A program made the translations under genes and the position numbers. Below, piece by piece: positions 34,602 to 43,758 of a stretch of 64,000 bases of DNA. Positions within the stretch are counted from its first letter, which is position 1; each line of letters begins with the position of its first letter. Source of the DNA: Kitasatospora sp. NBC_00458 (GTDB lineage Bacteria > Actinomycetota > Actinomycetes > Streptomycetales > Streptomycetaceae); the NCBI RefSeq assembly GCF_036013975.1, contig NZ_CP107904.1, positions 7,163,001 through 7,227,000 on the forward strand, given 5' to 3'. The notes beneath the pieces were generated by a model that ran no database searches, was not told where the DNA came from, and worked only from the letters and a program-made list of their open reading frames with translations.

Positions 34602-35234
34602 TCAGGGGGTGCCGGGCACGGTGCCGGGTTCGGGCACCGCGCCCTCGCCGGTGGCGCCGCCGGCACGGGTTCCGCCGGTACGGGTTCCGCCTGCGCCGGC
34701 GAGGTCGCGCAGGGTGGTGAGCACGTCGTCCAGCCAGGCGAGCGTCATCCGCTCGTACTCGATCCCGCCGCGCAGCACCACGTGCTGGAGGCGCTGCCCG
34801 GCGTCGAGCGCGTCCGGCGCGGGGAAGTCCCGCTGCTCGCCGTGCAGGTAGCGGGCGAGCAGGGCGGCGTGACCGTCGCGGTGGCGCTCGACCTCGGGGA
34901 TCAGTGCGGCCGGGTCGTCGAAGGCGGCGGCCCGGATCCGGACGGCCAGTTCGTGCCGGACGGTCTCCGGTTCGACGGGCTCGCGCAGCCAGCCGGCCAG
35001 TGCGGCCCGGCCGGGCGCGGCCGCCGAGTACACCTTCTTGTCCGGCCGGCCGTCCTGGGCGACCTCCTCGACGGAGATCCAGCCGTCCGCCTCCATCCGC
35101 CGCAGCACCCGGTAGATCTGCTGGTGGGTGGCGGTCCAGAAGCGGCCGATGGACCGGTCGAAGCGCCGGGCCAGTTCGTAGCCGGAGCCGGGCCGTTCCA
35201 GCAGCGAGACGAGGATCGCGTGCTCCAGTGCCAT
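34602..35234 (-). CDS. PadR-family transcriptional regulator
   Basis: A 210-residue PadR regulator: winged helix MALEHAILVSLLERPGSGYELARRFDRSIGRFWTATHQQIYRVLRRME, then YSAAAPGRAALAGWL and a C-terminal helical dimerisation domain. The tail is Gly/Thr/Pro-rich. ATG 35234 is favoured over 35243, which leaves no room for a ribosome site. It lies upstream of the acyl-CoA dehydrogenase. A perfect operator-like inverted repeat lies 13 bases upstream of its start, indicating autoregulation. Confidence 0.9.
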   Translation of the reverse strand: MALEHAILVSLLERPGSGYELARRFDRSIGRFWTATHQQIYRVLRRMEADGWISVEEVAQDGRPDKKVYSAAAPGRAALAGWLREPVEPETVRHELAVRIRAAAFDDPAALIPEVERHRDGHAALLARYLHGEQRDFPAPDALDAGQRLQHVVLRGGIEYERMTLAWLDDVLTTLRDLAGAGGTRTGGTRAGGATGEGAVPEPGTVPGTP

Positions 35235-35247
35235 GGACGGCATCCTG

Positions 35248-35267
35248 CTATGCACCGAGTTGCATAG
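35248..35267. promoter_or_regulatory. Operator-like inverted repeat before the PadR gene
   Basis: CTATGCA-N6-TGCATAG (35248-35254, 35261-35267), a perfect 7-bp inverted repeat in an otherwise GC-rich region. PadR proteins typically bind ATGT/ATGCA-type dyads near their own start. Confidence 0.65.
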
Positions 35268-35481
35268 GCAATGGCGGCACGTCAGGTTGAGACGGAGGTC
35301 ACCCGGGTGGAGCGGGCGTGCCGCGGGCGGGCCGGTGTCGGGCCGGGGTCGCCGGGAGGGCCGCCGCGGGTGGTGGCGGGGCAGGGTAGCCGCCGGGGCG
35401 AAAAGGTGCAAAACGGTCGATCGGCGCCAGAATGGTACTGGGCTAGCGCCCTCCATGTTCCAGCACTAGGAGGTGGTATCG

Positions 35482-35952
35482 GTGTCTACCCAGATTCCGA
35501 TGGGCATGGAGCACCATCCGGACATCGTCGAACTACGGGAGCACTACGAGCGGCTCACCCTCACCCCGCGGGCCCAGGCCGTCGAGGCCCTGGCCGTTCT
35601 CGCCGGTCTGTTCCTGGCGGCCTCGCCATGGATCGTCGGCTTCACCGCGTTCAACACGCTGACCGTCACCTGCCTGATCGTCGGCCTCGCCTACTGCGTG
35701 CTGATGGCCGGCTACGGCTCGGCGTACGAGCGCACCCACGCGCGGGCCTGGGCGGCCACCGTGCTCGGCGCGTGGACGATCATCTCTCCGTGGGTCGTCT
35801 CCGGTGGAGTGGACCGCGGCAAGAACATCGTCACCTGCCTGATCACGGGCTGCGTGATGTTCCTGCTGGGGCTCGCCGCCATCTCGATGGCCACCATGAC
35901 GTCGAACGGAGCATCGATGCGGCGCGGCCGGGCCGGTCGAGCCAGGGGCTGA
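35482..35952 (+). CDS. SPW-repeat membrane protein
   Basis: A 156-residue protein with four membrane helices in two repeats, each carrying the SPW signature (LAASPWIVGF near 54 and TIISPWVVSG near 102). GTG 35482 is the start because AGGAGG lies 8 bases upstream. Family members are common in actinobacteria; function unknown. The 35235-35481 region upstream contains the PadR operator and, near 35400-35460, an AT-richer stretch that may hold this gene's promoter. Confidence 0.88.
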   Translation: MSTQIPMGMEHHPDIVELREHYERLTLTPRAQAVEALAVLAGLFLAASPWIVGFTAFNTLTVTCLIVGLAYCVLMAGYGSAYERTHARAWAATVLGAWTIISPWVVSGGVDRGKNIVTCLITGCVMFLLGLAAISMATMTSNGASMRRGRAGRARG

Positions 35953-35972
35953 CGGACAGCGGAAGCCCGACA

Positions 35973-36013
35973 CCCGGGGCGCGGAACGGCGAGGCCGCCG
36001 TCCGCGCCCCGGG
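35973..36013. terminator. Bidirectional terminator before fumC
   Basis: Perfect 13-bp stem (35973-35985 with 36001-36013), 15-base loop, between the convergent SPW-repeat and fumC genes. Confidence 0.7.
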
Positions 36014-36070
36014 CGCGTGCCCGGGCGCTCCTCCGGTGACGAGGGCCCGGCAGGGCCGGCCGGACGGGCG

Positions 36071-37465
36071 CTACGGCCGCGTCATCCGCAGGACGTCCAG
36101 CGCCTCGTCCAGCTGCTCGACGGTGAGCCGGCCCTCCTCCACGTACCCGCGCTCCAGCACCACCTGCCGGATCGTCTTCCGCTCGGCCAGCGACTGCTTG
36201 GCGACCTTCGCCGCCTCCTCGTACCCGATGTACCGGTTCAGCGGGGTGACCACCGAGGGCGAGGACGCGGCGAACTCGCGGGCCCGCTCGACGTTGGCGG
36301 TGAGGCCGTCCACCGCGCGGTCGGCCAGCAGCCGGGCGCTGTTGGCGAGCAGCCGGACCGACTCCAGGACGTTGCGGGCGATCACCGGGAGCATCACGTT
36401 GAGCTCGAAGTTGCCGCTCGCCCCGGCGACCGTGACGGTGGCGTCGTTGCCGATCACCTGGGCCGAGACCATCAGCACCACCTCGGGCAGCACCGGGTTG
36501 ACCTTGCCCGGCATGATCGACGAACCGGGCTGCAGGTCCGGCAGGTTGATCTCGCCGAGCCCGGTGCGCGGGCCGGAGCCCATCCACCGCAGGTCGTTCG
36601 CGATCTTCGTGAACCCGACCGCGACGGTCCGCAGCTGCCCGCTCAGCTCGACCAGGCCGTCCCGCGCGCCCTGGGCCTCGAAGTGGTCCCGGGCCTCGGT
36701 CAGCGGCAGGTCGGTGGCGCGCGCGACCTCCTCGATCACGGCCGCCGCGAACCCGGGCGGGGTGTTGATGCCGGTACCCACCGCCGTGCCGCCGAGCGGC
36801 AGTTCCGCCACCCGGGGGAGGGTGGCCAGCAGCCGTTCCCGCCCGTGCCGGACCTGCGCCGCGTACCCGCCGAACTCCTGTCCCAGGGTGACGGGCGTGG
36901 CGTCCATCAGGTGTGTCCGACCGGCCTTGACCACCAGGGCGAACTCCGCCGCCTTGCGCTCCAGCGCCTCGGCCAGGTGCTCCAGCGCCGGGATCAGGTC
37001 GTGGGTGACGGCGGCGGTCGCGGCGATGTGGATCGAGGAGGGGAACACGTCGTTGGACGACTGGCTCGCGTTGACGTGGTCGTTGGGGTGCACCGGTCGG
37101 CCCAGCCGCTCGGTGGCGAGGGTGGCGATGACCTCGTTGGCGTTCATGTTGGACGAGGTGCCCGAGCCGGTCTGGAACACGTCCACCGGGAACTCGGCGT
37201 CCCAGCGGCCGCCGGCGACCTCCTCGGCGGCGGCCGCGACCGCCTCGGCGGTCTCCTCGTCCAGCACCCCGAGCCGGGCGTTGACGCGGGCGGCGGCCGC
37301 CTTGATCCGGGCCAGCGCGGCGATGTGCGCGCGCTCCAGGCGCTGGCCGGAGACCGGGAAGTTCTCCACCGCCCGCTGCGTCTGCGCCTGCCACTTCGCC
37401 GCGGCGGGCACCCGCACCTCGCCCATCGAGTCGTGCTCGGTCCGGTACTCCTGCTCGTCGGCCAT
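36071..37465 (-). CDS. fumC: Fumarate hydratase, class II
   Basis: A 464-residue iron-independent fumarase of the aspartase/fumarase family: TGSGTSSNMNANEVIA, HVNASQSSNDVFPSS, KAGRTHLMDATPVTLGQEF and the signature GSSIMPGKVNP are all present. It catalyses fumarate to malate in the citric acid cycle. It may also take up the fumarate released by fahA. ATG 37465 is preceded by AGGAGG at a rather long 11-base distance. No frame damage or unusual features. Confidence 0.95.
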   Translation of the reverse strand: MADEQEYRTEHDSMGEVRVPAAAKWQAQTQRAVENFPVSGQRLERAHIAALARIKAAAARVNARLGVLDEETAEAVAAAAEEVAGGRWDAEFPVDVFQTGSGTSSNMNANEVIATLATERLGRPVHPNDHVNASQSSNDVFPSSIHIAATAAVTHDLIPALEHLAEALERKAAEFALVVKAGRTHLMDATPVTLGQEFGGYAAQVRHGRERLLATLPRVAELPLGGTAVGTGINTPPGFAAAVIEEVARATDLPLTEARDHFEAQGARDGLVELSGQLRTVAVGFTKIANDLRWMGSGPRTGLGEINLPDLQPGSSIMPGKVNPVLPEVVLMVSAQVIGNDATVTVAGASGNFELNVMLPVIARNVLESVRLLANSARLLADRAVDGLTANVERAREFAASSPSVVTPLNRYIGYEEAAKVAKQSLAERKTIRQVVLERGYVEEGRLTVEQLDEALDVLRMTRP

Positions 37466-37724
37466 CGTGCGCCGCACCTCCTGTTCGGCCCGGCGGGCGC
37501 CGCCCGCTCCGGCGGCCGTCCGGCGGCCGTCGCGGCGTGCGTCCCCGGGCCCTCGCTGTCGGTCCTGGGCCCGGGCCCAGGGCCGCAGCCCGGTCCCGGA
37601 GCCCCGGGGCCGGGACCTCGGCGCCGGCTCCCGGTCCTGGGTCTCGCTTCCGATCACCACAGCCGCGCGCGGGCCCCGGGTATTTCCGGACCGGCCGGAG
37701 GGACCGGCGCGGCCCGGGCGGGGG

Positions 37725-38480
37725 CTACCGCAGCTCGGCGCGGACGATCTCGCCCGCCGCCTCGCCGGCCTGGCCGACCAGGGCGCCGTCCGCCGCCCAG
37801 ACGCCGGAGCCGCCCGAGGTGGTCGCGTACTCGCCGCTGGCGCCCGCGCTGGTGGACAGCACGCCCCAGACCCCGTGCGCGGCCGCCCGGTCGCGCATGT
37901 GGGCGTCGCGCCGGGCCAGCTGGGACTCGCTGTCGCCGTACAGGGTGGAGCCGACGTAGGCGTGGATGCCGAGCCCGGCGCTCCGCTCGGCGTGCGCGGG
38001 CTCGGCGACGTCGGCGCAGACGGCGAGGCCGAGGCGGAACCCGTCGAGCTCCAGGACGGACGGCTCCCCGGCCGGGGTGAACCGCTCGACCTCCCTGCCG
38101 TGCAGGTGGACCTTCCGGCAGACGACCTCGACGCCCGAGCCGCTCACGGCCAGCGTGCCGATGTACTCGCGCCCGTCCGGGTCGGCCACCGGCGCGCCGA
38201 CCAGTGCGACGGCCCCGGCCCCGGCGCAGGCCGCCACCAGCGGCTCCAGCCGGGGGTCGCCGGGGGCGACGGCGGGCGCGTCCAGGTCGTACCCGGTGAG
38301 CGAGAACTCGGGGAACACCACCAGGCGGGCCGCGGCCTCCCGGACCGTCGCGGCGTGCCGTTCGACGTTGAGGGCGACCGTGTCGGGCCGTCCGGACGGT
38401 GCGCAGACGGGCTGGGCGACGGCGACGGTCAGGGGAGCGGGCTCCGGAGCGGGCACGGGCGCGGACACGGGCGCGGACAC
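37725..38480 (-). CDS. Carbon-nitrogen hydrolase (nitrilase superfamily)
   Basis: A 251-residue hydrolase with the Glu-Lys-Cys triad: Glu in RLVVFPEFSLTGYD, Lys in VCRKVHLHG and Cys in LAVCADVAEPAHAERS. The GTG at 38480 has GGAGG 8 bases upstream; residues 1-16 are a Pro/Ala repeat (SAPV-type) that follows from a GCGGACACGG tandem repeat in the DNA. Amide substrate unknown. It stands alone, between fumC and the Tat oxidase. Confidence 0.85.
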   Translation of the reverse strand: MSAPVSAPVPAPEPAPLTVAVAQPVCAPSGRPDTVALNVERHAATVREAAARLVVFPEFSLTGYDLDAPAVAPGDPRLEPLVAACAGAGAVALVGAPVADPDGREYIGTLAVSGSGVEVVCRKVHLHGREVERFTPAGEPSVLELDGFRLGLAVCADVAEPAHAERSAGLGIHAYVGSTLYGDSESQLARRDAHMRDRAAAHGVWGVLSTSAGASGEYATTSGGSGVWAADGALVGQAGEAAGEIVRAELR

Positions 38481-38762
38481 GGTGGGGCCTCCAGGTGTGA
38501 TCGGACGCGATCGGACACGGCCGGGGCACGGTCGGGCATGGCCGGGAGCGACCAGGCGCGACCGGTCGTGATCGGGCGCGATCCGGGATGGTGATCAGTC
38601 TCAACCTATGAGCCCACCGCAGAACGGGGCAACAACCACTCGAACGAGTGAAGATCGTGAGGTGTCGTCCCGTGCCCGAACGGCCCGCTCCGTACGCTCA
38701 CCCCGGACCGGGGAAAACACCCGGGTCCCGGTCCACCGGGACCCGATCGGCAGGGGGCGGGC

Positions 38763-40655
38763 ATGACGACACCACGGCACGGCGACCAGGACAGCCCCGG
38801 CGGCCGGGAACCCTCCGACCGCCCCGGCCACCCCGACCGCCGCGACCCCGGACCCACCGGCCTGAGCCGCCGCCGCCTCCTCGGGGCCTCCGCCGCACTC
38901 GGCGCCACCGCCTGGCTGCTGCGCGGCACCGTCGGACCGGGAAGCGCCGAGGCGGCCGACCTCCCCGCCCCGCCCGGACTCCCCGCCGGTACCGAGGTCC
39001 ACCGGCGCGTCTACCAGAACTGGTCCGGCGAGGTCCGGACCGACCAGCTCTGGACCTGCGCCCCGCGCACCCCGGAGGAGCTCCCCGCCCTCGCCGACTG
39101 GGCCCGCGCCCACGGCTGGCGGCTGCGCGCCCAGGGGTACCGGCACACCTGGGCGCCGCTCACCGTCGCCGACGGCACCACCGGGGCCGCCCGCGTCCTG
39201 CTGCTGGACACCACCCGCCACCTCACCGCGATCACCGCCGACTCGCCCACCACCGTCCGGGTCCAGACCGGCGCCACCATGGAGGCCCTGCTCGCCCACC
39301 TGGCCGACCGCGGCCTCGGCCTCACCGCCGTCCCCGCGCCCGGCGAGCTCACCGTCGGCGGCGTGCTCGCCATCGGCGGCCACGGCACCGCCGTCCCCGC
39401 CACCGGTGAACTCCGGCCCGACGGACACGGCTACGGTTCGGTCAGCAACCAGGTCACCCGGCTCACCGCCGTCGTCCACGACCCGGCCACCGACCGGTAC
39501 GCCCTGCGCACCTTCGACCGGTCCGAGGCCGACAGCGCCGCCTTCCTGGTCCACCTCGGCCGGGCCCTCCTCACCGAGGTGGTGCTCCGGGCCGGCGCCG
39601 ACCGGTCACTGCGCTGCGTCAGCCGCCTCGACATCCCGGCCGCCGAACTCTTCGCCCGGCCCGGCACACCCGGCCGCCCGCGCACCTTCGCCGAGTTCGT
39701 CGAACGGGACGGCCGCGCCGAGGCCATCTGGTTCGCCTACACCGACCGCCCCTGGCTCAAGACCTGGAGCGCCGCCCCGACCCGCCCGTTCGGCTCCCAC
39801 GCCGTCGACGAGCCCTACAACTACCCCTTCTCCGACTCGATCCCGGAACCCGTCGCCCGACTGGCCGGCCAGATCGTCGCCGGCACCTGGGCGTCGGCCC
39901 CGCTCTTCGGCCAACTCCAGTACCTGATCGCCAAAGTCGCACTCACCGGGGACATCACCGAGATCCTGCTCTCCGGTGGCCTGATCCGCGACCTGCTCAC
40001 CGGCGAGGTCCTCACCCACCTGCTCGCCGGCGGTCTGCGCTCCGACCTCTGGGGCCCCTCGCGCACGCTGCTCCAGTACGTGCGGCCCACCACCCTGCGG
40101 GTCACCGCCAACGGCTACGCGATCCTCGCCCGCCGCGCCGACCTCCAGTGGGTGGTGGCCGAGTTCGCGGACCGGTACCGGGCGCTGCTCGACGCCTACC
40201 GGGCGCGCGGCGAGTTCCCCGTCAACGGCTCGGTGGAGATCCGGGTCACCGGACTGGACGACCCCGCCTGGTCCGGCGTGCCCGGTGCCCGCCCGCCCCT
40301 GCTCTCCGCGCTGCGCCCGCGCCCCGACCGGCCCGAGTGGGACACCGCCGTCTGGGTCGACGTGCTCGCCTTCCCCGGCACGCCCGGGCTGAACCGCTTC
40401 GGCCGGGAGCTCGAACAGGCCCTGCTGCGCTCCTTCGACGGCACCCGGGCGGGTCTGCGCGTCGAGTGGTCCAAGGGCTGGGCCTACACCGAGGACGCGG
40501 CCTGGGCCGACCCGGACGTGCTCGACCGGGTCATCCCCGCGAGCCACCGGGACGGCGGCGGCCCCGGCTGGGACGAGGCGATCGCGGTGCTGGACCGGCA
40601 CGATCCGCACCGGGTGTTCGGGAACCCCTTCCTCGACCGGCTGCTGAAGCCGTGA
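38763..40655 (+). CDS. Tat-exported FAD-linked oxidoreductase (cholesterol-oxidase-like)
   Basis: A 630-residue flavoprotein. Twin-arginine signal LSRRRLLGASAALGATAWLL at about 37-56. FAD-binding (PCMH-type) domain at about 95-285 with LRAQGYRHTW, VQTGATMEALLAHLADRGLGLTAVPAPGELTVGG and VLAIGGHGTAVPATG, where the His may be the covalent flavin site. The C-terminal half matches the substrate-binding domain of the BsCO-type cholesterol oxidases (for example ILARRADLQWVVAEFADRYRALL). Likely extracytoplasmic alcohol or sterol oxidation; substrate not proven. Confidence 0.87.
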   Translation: MTTPRHGDQDSPGGREPSDRPGHPDRRDPGPTGLSRRRLLGASAALGATAWLLRGTVGPGSAEAADLPAPPGLPAGTEVHRRVYQNWSGEVRTDQLWTCAPRTPEELPALADWARAHGWRLRAQGYRHTWAPLTVADGTTGAARVLLLDTTRHLTAITADSPTTVRVQTGATMEALLAHLADRGLGLTAVPAPGELTVGGVLAIGGHGTAVPATGELRPDGHGYGSVSNQVTRLTAVVHDPATDRYALRTFDRSEADSAAFLVHLGRALLTEVVLRAGADRSLRCVSRLDIPAAELFARPGTPGRPRTFAEFVERDGRAEAIWFAYTDRPWLKTWSAAPTRPFGSHAVDEPYNYPFSDSIPEPVARLAGQIVAGTWASAPLFGQLQYLIAKVALTGDITEILLSGGLIRDLLTGEVLTHLLAGGLRSDLWGPSRTLLQYVRPTTLRVTANGYAILARRADLQWVVAEFADRYRALLDAYRARGEFPVNGSVEIRVTGLDDPAWSGVPGARPPLLSALRPRPDRPEWDTAVWVDVLAFPGTPGLNRFGRELEQALLRSFDGTRAGLRVEWSKGWAYTEDAAWADPDVLDRVIPASHRDGGGPGWDEAIAVLDRHDPHRVFGNPFLDRLLKP

Positions 40656-40749
40656 AGCGGTTTCGTCGTGCAGGCCGAGCGGGCGCCCGGCGTGGGCGCG
40701 GAGCCGTGGGCCGCACCGCCGTCGCGGCGCCCGCCGGCCCGGCGCCGGG

Positions 40750-41409
40750 TCAGATGTGCTCCATGACGATCACCGCCAGGGTGCCGGGCTCCAGGGCCCG
40801 GAACACGTGCGGGACGTCGCCCGGGTAGCTCACGTAGTCGCCGGGGCCGAGTTCGACCGGTGCCTCGGTCGGCCCGGCCAGCGCCCGCCCGGCTCCCAGC
40901 AGTACGTGCTCGACGGTGCCCGTCATGTGCGGGTCGGAGGCCCGGGTCTCGCCCGGCTGGGCGTCGATCCGGTAGACGTCGCGCCGCGCGTTGGGCGGGC
41001 AGGAGGCCAGCAGGGTCGCGGCGTAGTCGGCCCGCTCGGAGTGGGTGATCGGCCCCTCGCCGGCCCGGACCACCCGGACCACCGGGCGCGGCGGGTCGAC
41101 CAGCCGGCTGAACGGCACGTCCAGTGCGACGCCGAGCGCCCAGAGCGTCTCGACGCTGGGGTTGCCCGCGCCGGACTCCAGCTGGGACAGCGTCGACTTG
41201 GCGATCCCCGCGCGCCGGGCCAGCTCGGCCATGGAGAGGCCGGTGCGTTCGCGTTCGCGCCGGATGGACGCCGAGATCAGCGCGATCAGCTCCGATCCGG
41301 TGCCCGGTCCCCGGCTGGCCTCCTGCCCGGGTCCCCGGCCGGCCGCGGGGCGGCCGCCCGAGTCGCCGCCCGAGCCGGCCGGGGGGACCACCTCGCTGTT
41401 GTCACTCAT
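40750..41409 (-). CDS. XRE-cupin transcriptional regulator
   Basis: A 219-residue regulator: a disordered Gly/Pro N-tail (1-40), a helix-turn-helix (RERERTGLSMAELARRAGIAKSTLSQLESGAGNPSVETLW), and a C-terminal cupin sensing domain (VEHVLLGAGRALAG, GPGDYVSYPGDVPHVFRAL). ATG 41409 has GGAG 9 bases upstream. It is divergent from azlCD, and the shared region contains repeats of GCGTTCGC, so it probably represses both its own gene and the transporter in response to an amino acid or related ligand. Confidence 0.9.
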   Translation of the reverse strand: MSDNSEVVPPAGSGGDSGGRPAAGRGPGQEASRGPGTGSELIALISASIRRERERTGLSMAELARRAGIAKSTLSQLESGAGNPSVETLWALGVALDVPFSRLVDPPRPVVRVVRAGEGPITHSERADYAATLLASCPPNARRDVYRIDAQPGETRASDPHMTGTVEHVLLGAGRALAGPTEAPVELGPGDYVSYPGDVPHVFRALEPGTLAVIVMEHI

Positions 41410-41411
41410 CC

Positions 41412-41488
41412 GCGTTCGCTCCACTGGTCCAGGCGTTCGCCTTGACGAACGGCAGCCATGGGGTTCACTCTACTGGACATGCGTTCGC
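41412..41488. promoter_or_regulatory. Operator region between XRE-cupin gene and azlC
   Basis: GCGTTCGC occurs at 41412-41419, 41433-41440 and 41481-41488, and CGAACG (its inverse) at 41446-41451, giving a perfect CGTTCG-N6-CGAACG dyad at 41434-41451. A TTGACG at 41442 with CACTCT at 41466 could be the azlC promoter, which the dyad would overlap. Confidence 0.55.
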
Positions 41489-42315
41489 TCCTCCGAACCC
41501 TTGAGCGTGCCACGCTCCGCGACATCGCCCTGGTCTCCCTCGCCGACGCCCTGGTCGGGGCCTCGTTCGGCGCCGTCACCGTCTCCGCCGGCCTCCCGCT
41601 CTGGGTACCGGTCGCCATGTCGGTGCTGGTCTTCGCCGGCAGTGCCCAGTTCGCCGCCATCGGCGTCGTCCTCTCCGGCGGCGGCGCACTCGCCGCCGTG
41701 GCCACCGGCCTGGTGCTCAACGCACGGCTGCTGCCCTTCGGTTTCACCGTCGCCGACGCGCTCGACGGCCCCTGGTGGCGGCGGCTGCTCGGCGCGCAGA
41801 TCCTGTCCGACGAGTCCGTCGCCTTCGCCCTGCTCCAGCCCGACCGGCGCCGCCGCCGGGCCGCGTTCTGGGTCTGCGGCCTCGCCCTGTTCGTCGTCTG
41901 GAACCTCTCCGTACTGGCCGGCGCCGCGGCCGGCGGCATGATCGGCGACACCGACGCCCTCGGGCTCGACGCCGCCTTCCCGGCCGTGCTGCTGGCCCTG
42001 GTCCTGCCCTCGCTCACCGACCCCCGCACCAGGGCGGCCGCCCTCGCCGGCGCCGCGGTCGCGGTGGCCGCCACACCGTTCCTGCCGGCCGGGCTCCCGG
42101 TCCTGCTCGCCCTGGCGGGCCTGCTGTTCGCCCGCCGCCCCGGCGGCCCGGCCGCTCCCGCCGCTCCGGCTGACCCCGCCGACCCGGAAGCCCCCGCCGA
42201 ACCGTCCGACCCGGACGACCGGACCGGTCAGGCCGACCCGGGCACCCCTGCCGACCCCGCCGACCAGGCCGTTCGCCCCGGCCGACCCGCACCCCTCGCC
42301 GAGGAGGTCCACTGA
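41479..42315 (+). CDS. azlC: AzlC-family branched-chain amino acid exporter subunit
   Basis: A 278-residue membrane protein with LADALVGASFGAVTVSAGLPLWVPVAMSVLVFAGSAQFAAIG and VLNARLLPFG, diagnostic of AzlC. About eight helices are followed by a Pro/Ala/Asp-rich cytoplasmic tail of about 60 residues. Start chosen at ATG 41479 because a -10-like CACTCT ends 7 bases before it (possible leaderless mRNA); ATG 41458 would add seven residues. The stop overlaps the azlD start (TGATG). Together the pair should export branched-chain or related amino acids. Confidence 0.88.
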   Translation: MRSLLRTLERATLRDIALVSLADALVGASFGAVTVSAGLPLWVPVAMSVLVFAGSAQFAAIGVVLSGGGALAAVATGLVLNARLLPFGFTVADALDGPWWRRLLGAQILSDESVAFALLQPDRRRRRAAFWVCGLALFVVWNLSVLAGAAAGGMIGDTDALGLDAAFPAVLLALVLPSLTDPRTRAAALAGAAVAVAATPFLPAGLPVLLALAGLLFARRPGGPAAPAAPADPADPEAPAEPSDPDDRTGQADPGTPADPADQAVRPGRPAPLAEEVH

Positions 42316-42623
42316 TGCCCCTGCTCGCCATCCTGCTGCTCGCGGCCGGCACCTACGCGTTCCGGGTCGCCGGGCCCCTGCTCGGGGACCGGCTCACCGT
42401 CTCGGACCGGGTGCGCCACCTGCTCGGCGTCGCCGCCGCCGTCCTGCTCGTCGCGCTCGCCGCCACCGGCACCCTCACCCAGGGCCACGACTTCGCCGGA
42501 TGGGCCCGCCCGGCGGGCGTCCTGGTGGCCGGCGTCCTCGTGCTGCGCCGCGCGCCCTTCCCGGTCGTGGTGGTGGCGGCCGCCGCGACGACCGCGCTGC
42601 TCCGGCTCTGCGGGGTCTCCTGA
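42315..42623 (+). CDS. azlD: AzlD-family exporter subunit
   Basis: A 102-residue membrane protein with four helices (LLAILLLAAGTYAFRVAGPLL, LLGVAAAVLLVALAATG and two more), normal for AzlD. GAGGAGG is 7 bases before ATG 42315, which overlaps the azlC stop. Small partner of AzlC. Confidence 0.9.
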   Translation: MPLLAILLLAAGTYAFRVAGPLLGDRLTVSDRVRHLLGVAAAVLLVALAATGTLTQGHDFAGWARPAGVLVAGVLVLRRAPFPVVVVAAAATTALLRLCGVS

Positions 42624-42666
42624 GGCGAGGCCCCGCGGGCGGCGCCGCCCCGACGCACCCCGCGGC

Positions 42667-42999
42667 TCAGCGGGCCCCGTCGGCGGCGGCCCCGTCGGCC
42701 AGCCGCTCCTGCTGGATCTCCGGGCGCTTGCTGTCCCACAGCAGCTCCCACACCTTGAAGACGCAGTGGTAGTCCCGCATGCTCCCCCGGGTGATCAGCA
42801 GGTAGCTGTCGCCGTCCCGGAGCAGGGTGCGCTGCCGGCTGTTGAACGGGTGCTGCGGCGTGTAGCCGGGGACGATCCGCCGCATCTCGGCGAGGGCCTC
42901 CTCGCGGTCGCCCTCGATCTCGGCGAGCACCTTGGTGCCCCAGATCCGGTCGTCGCCGACTCCCTCGGTCTCCTGCACGACCACTGCCCAACGCGCCAC
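42667..42999 (-). CDS. Conserved hypothetical protein
   Basis: A 110-residue soluble protein starting MARWAVVVQETEG, with KVLAEIEGDREEALAEMRRIVPGYTPQHPF, RTLLRDGDSYLLITRGSMRDYHCVFKVWELLWDS. Looks like a small alpha/beta protein conserved in streptomycetes; I cannot name a function. GTG 42999 is preferred because GAGGGG lies just upstream; longer versions have no ribosome site. Convergent with azlD. Confidence 0.7.
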   Translation of the reverse strand: MARWAVVVQETEGVGDDRIWGTKVLAEIEGDREEALAEMRRIVPGYTPQHPFNSRQRTLLRDGDSYLLITRGSMRDYHCVFKVWELLWDSKRPEIQQERLADGAAADGAR

Positions 43000-43127
43000 G
43001 GTCCACCCCTCACGTCTCGTCACATCGCATCCCGTCCGCATGCGAAAGCGGTCATCCTAGCGAGGCACGGCCGCGCGCCCGCCGCCGGAACCGGTTCCGG
43101 AGCCGCCGCGGGGACCGGCGACCGTCC

Positions 43128-43655
43128 CTACGCGCGCAGCGCCTTGTAGAAGAGCGTGGTCGCGTGCGGCGCCCCCGACGGGTCGGTCGCGTAGTCCGGC
43201 ACCGTGCCGACCCGGGTCCAGCCCGCCGCCGCGTACAACCGCTCGGCGGGGCTGCCGGTCTCGGTGTCCAGCACCAGCGTCCGGATCCCGCGGTCCGCGG
43301 CCGCCCGTTCCAGCGCCGCCAGCAGGCGGCCGGCCAGCCGCCGGCCCCGGTCCGCCCGGTCCACCATCAGCTTGGCCACCTCCGCGCGGTGCCGGCCGTT
43401 GGCGGGCGCCGCCGGGCGCAGCTGCACCGTCCCCGCGATCCGGCCGTCCGCCTCGGCGCACGCGGCCCAGAGCAGCAGCCGCCCGGCCTCGACGTCGGGG
43501 GCCAGGGCCCGCCACCAGCCGGCCGCCTCGACGGGGTCGAGCGGGGCGAGGAAGCCGAGCGAGGACCCGCTCCCGACGGTGTCCACCAGGAGCCCGGCCA
43601 GCTGCTCCGCCGACGCCCGCAGTTCGTCCGCCGTCAGCAGCCGGACTGTGTACAT
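43128..43655 (-). CDS. GNAT-family N-acetyltransferase
   Basis: A 175-residue GNAT protein: RIAGTVQLRPAAPANGRHRAEVAKLMVDRADRGRRLAGRLL contains the acetyl-CoA pyrophosphate loop (Q/RxxGxG/A variant RGRRLAG), and LDTETGSPAERLYAAAGWTRVG the family's C-terminal strand. ATG 43655 has GAGGGAG 6 bases before it. Acceptor substrate unknown. Divergent from the gcdH gene, sharing about 100 bases. Confidence 0.87.
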   Translation of the reverse strand: MYTVRLLTADELRASAEQLAGLLVDTVGSGSSLGFLAPLDPVEAAGWWRALAPDVEAGRLLLWAACAEADGRIAGTVQLRPAAPANGRHRAEVAKLMVDRADRGRRLAGRLLAALERAAADRGIRTLVLDTETGSPAERLYAAAGWTRVGTVPDYATDPSGAPHATTLFYKALRA

Positions 43656-43758
43656 GCTCACTCCCTCGCCTCCGGCCCTCCGGAGGCGGGACCCGTGCGG
43701 AATACTCGCCGGTACCCAACGCTGCGACCGGCACCCGCCGAGACTACAAGGAGCTTCG

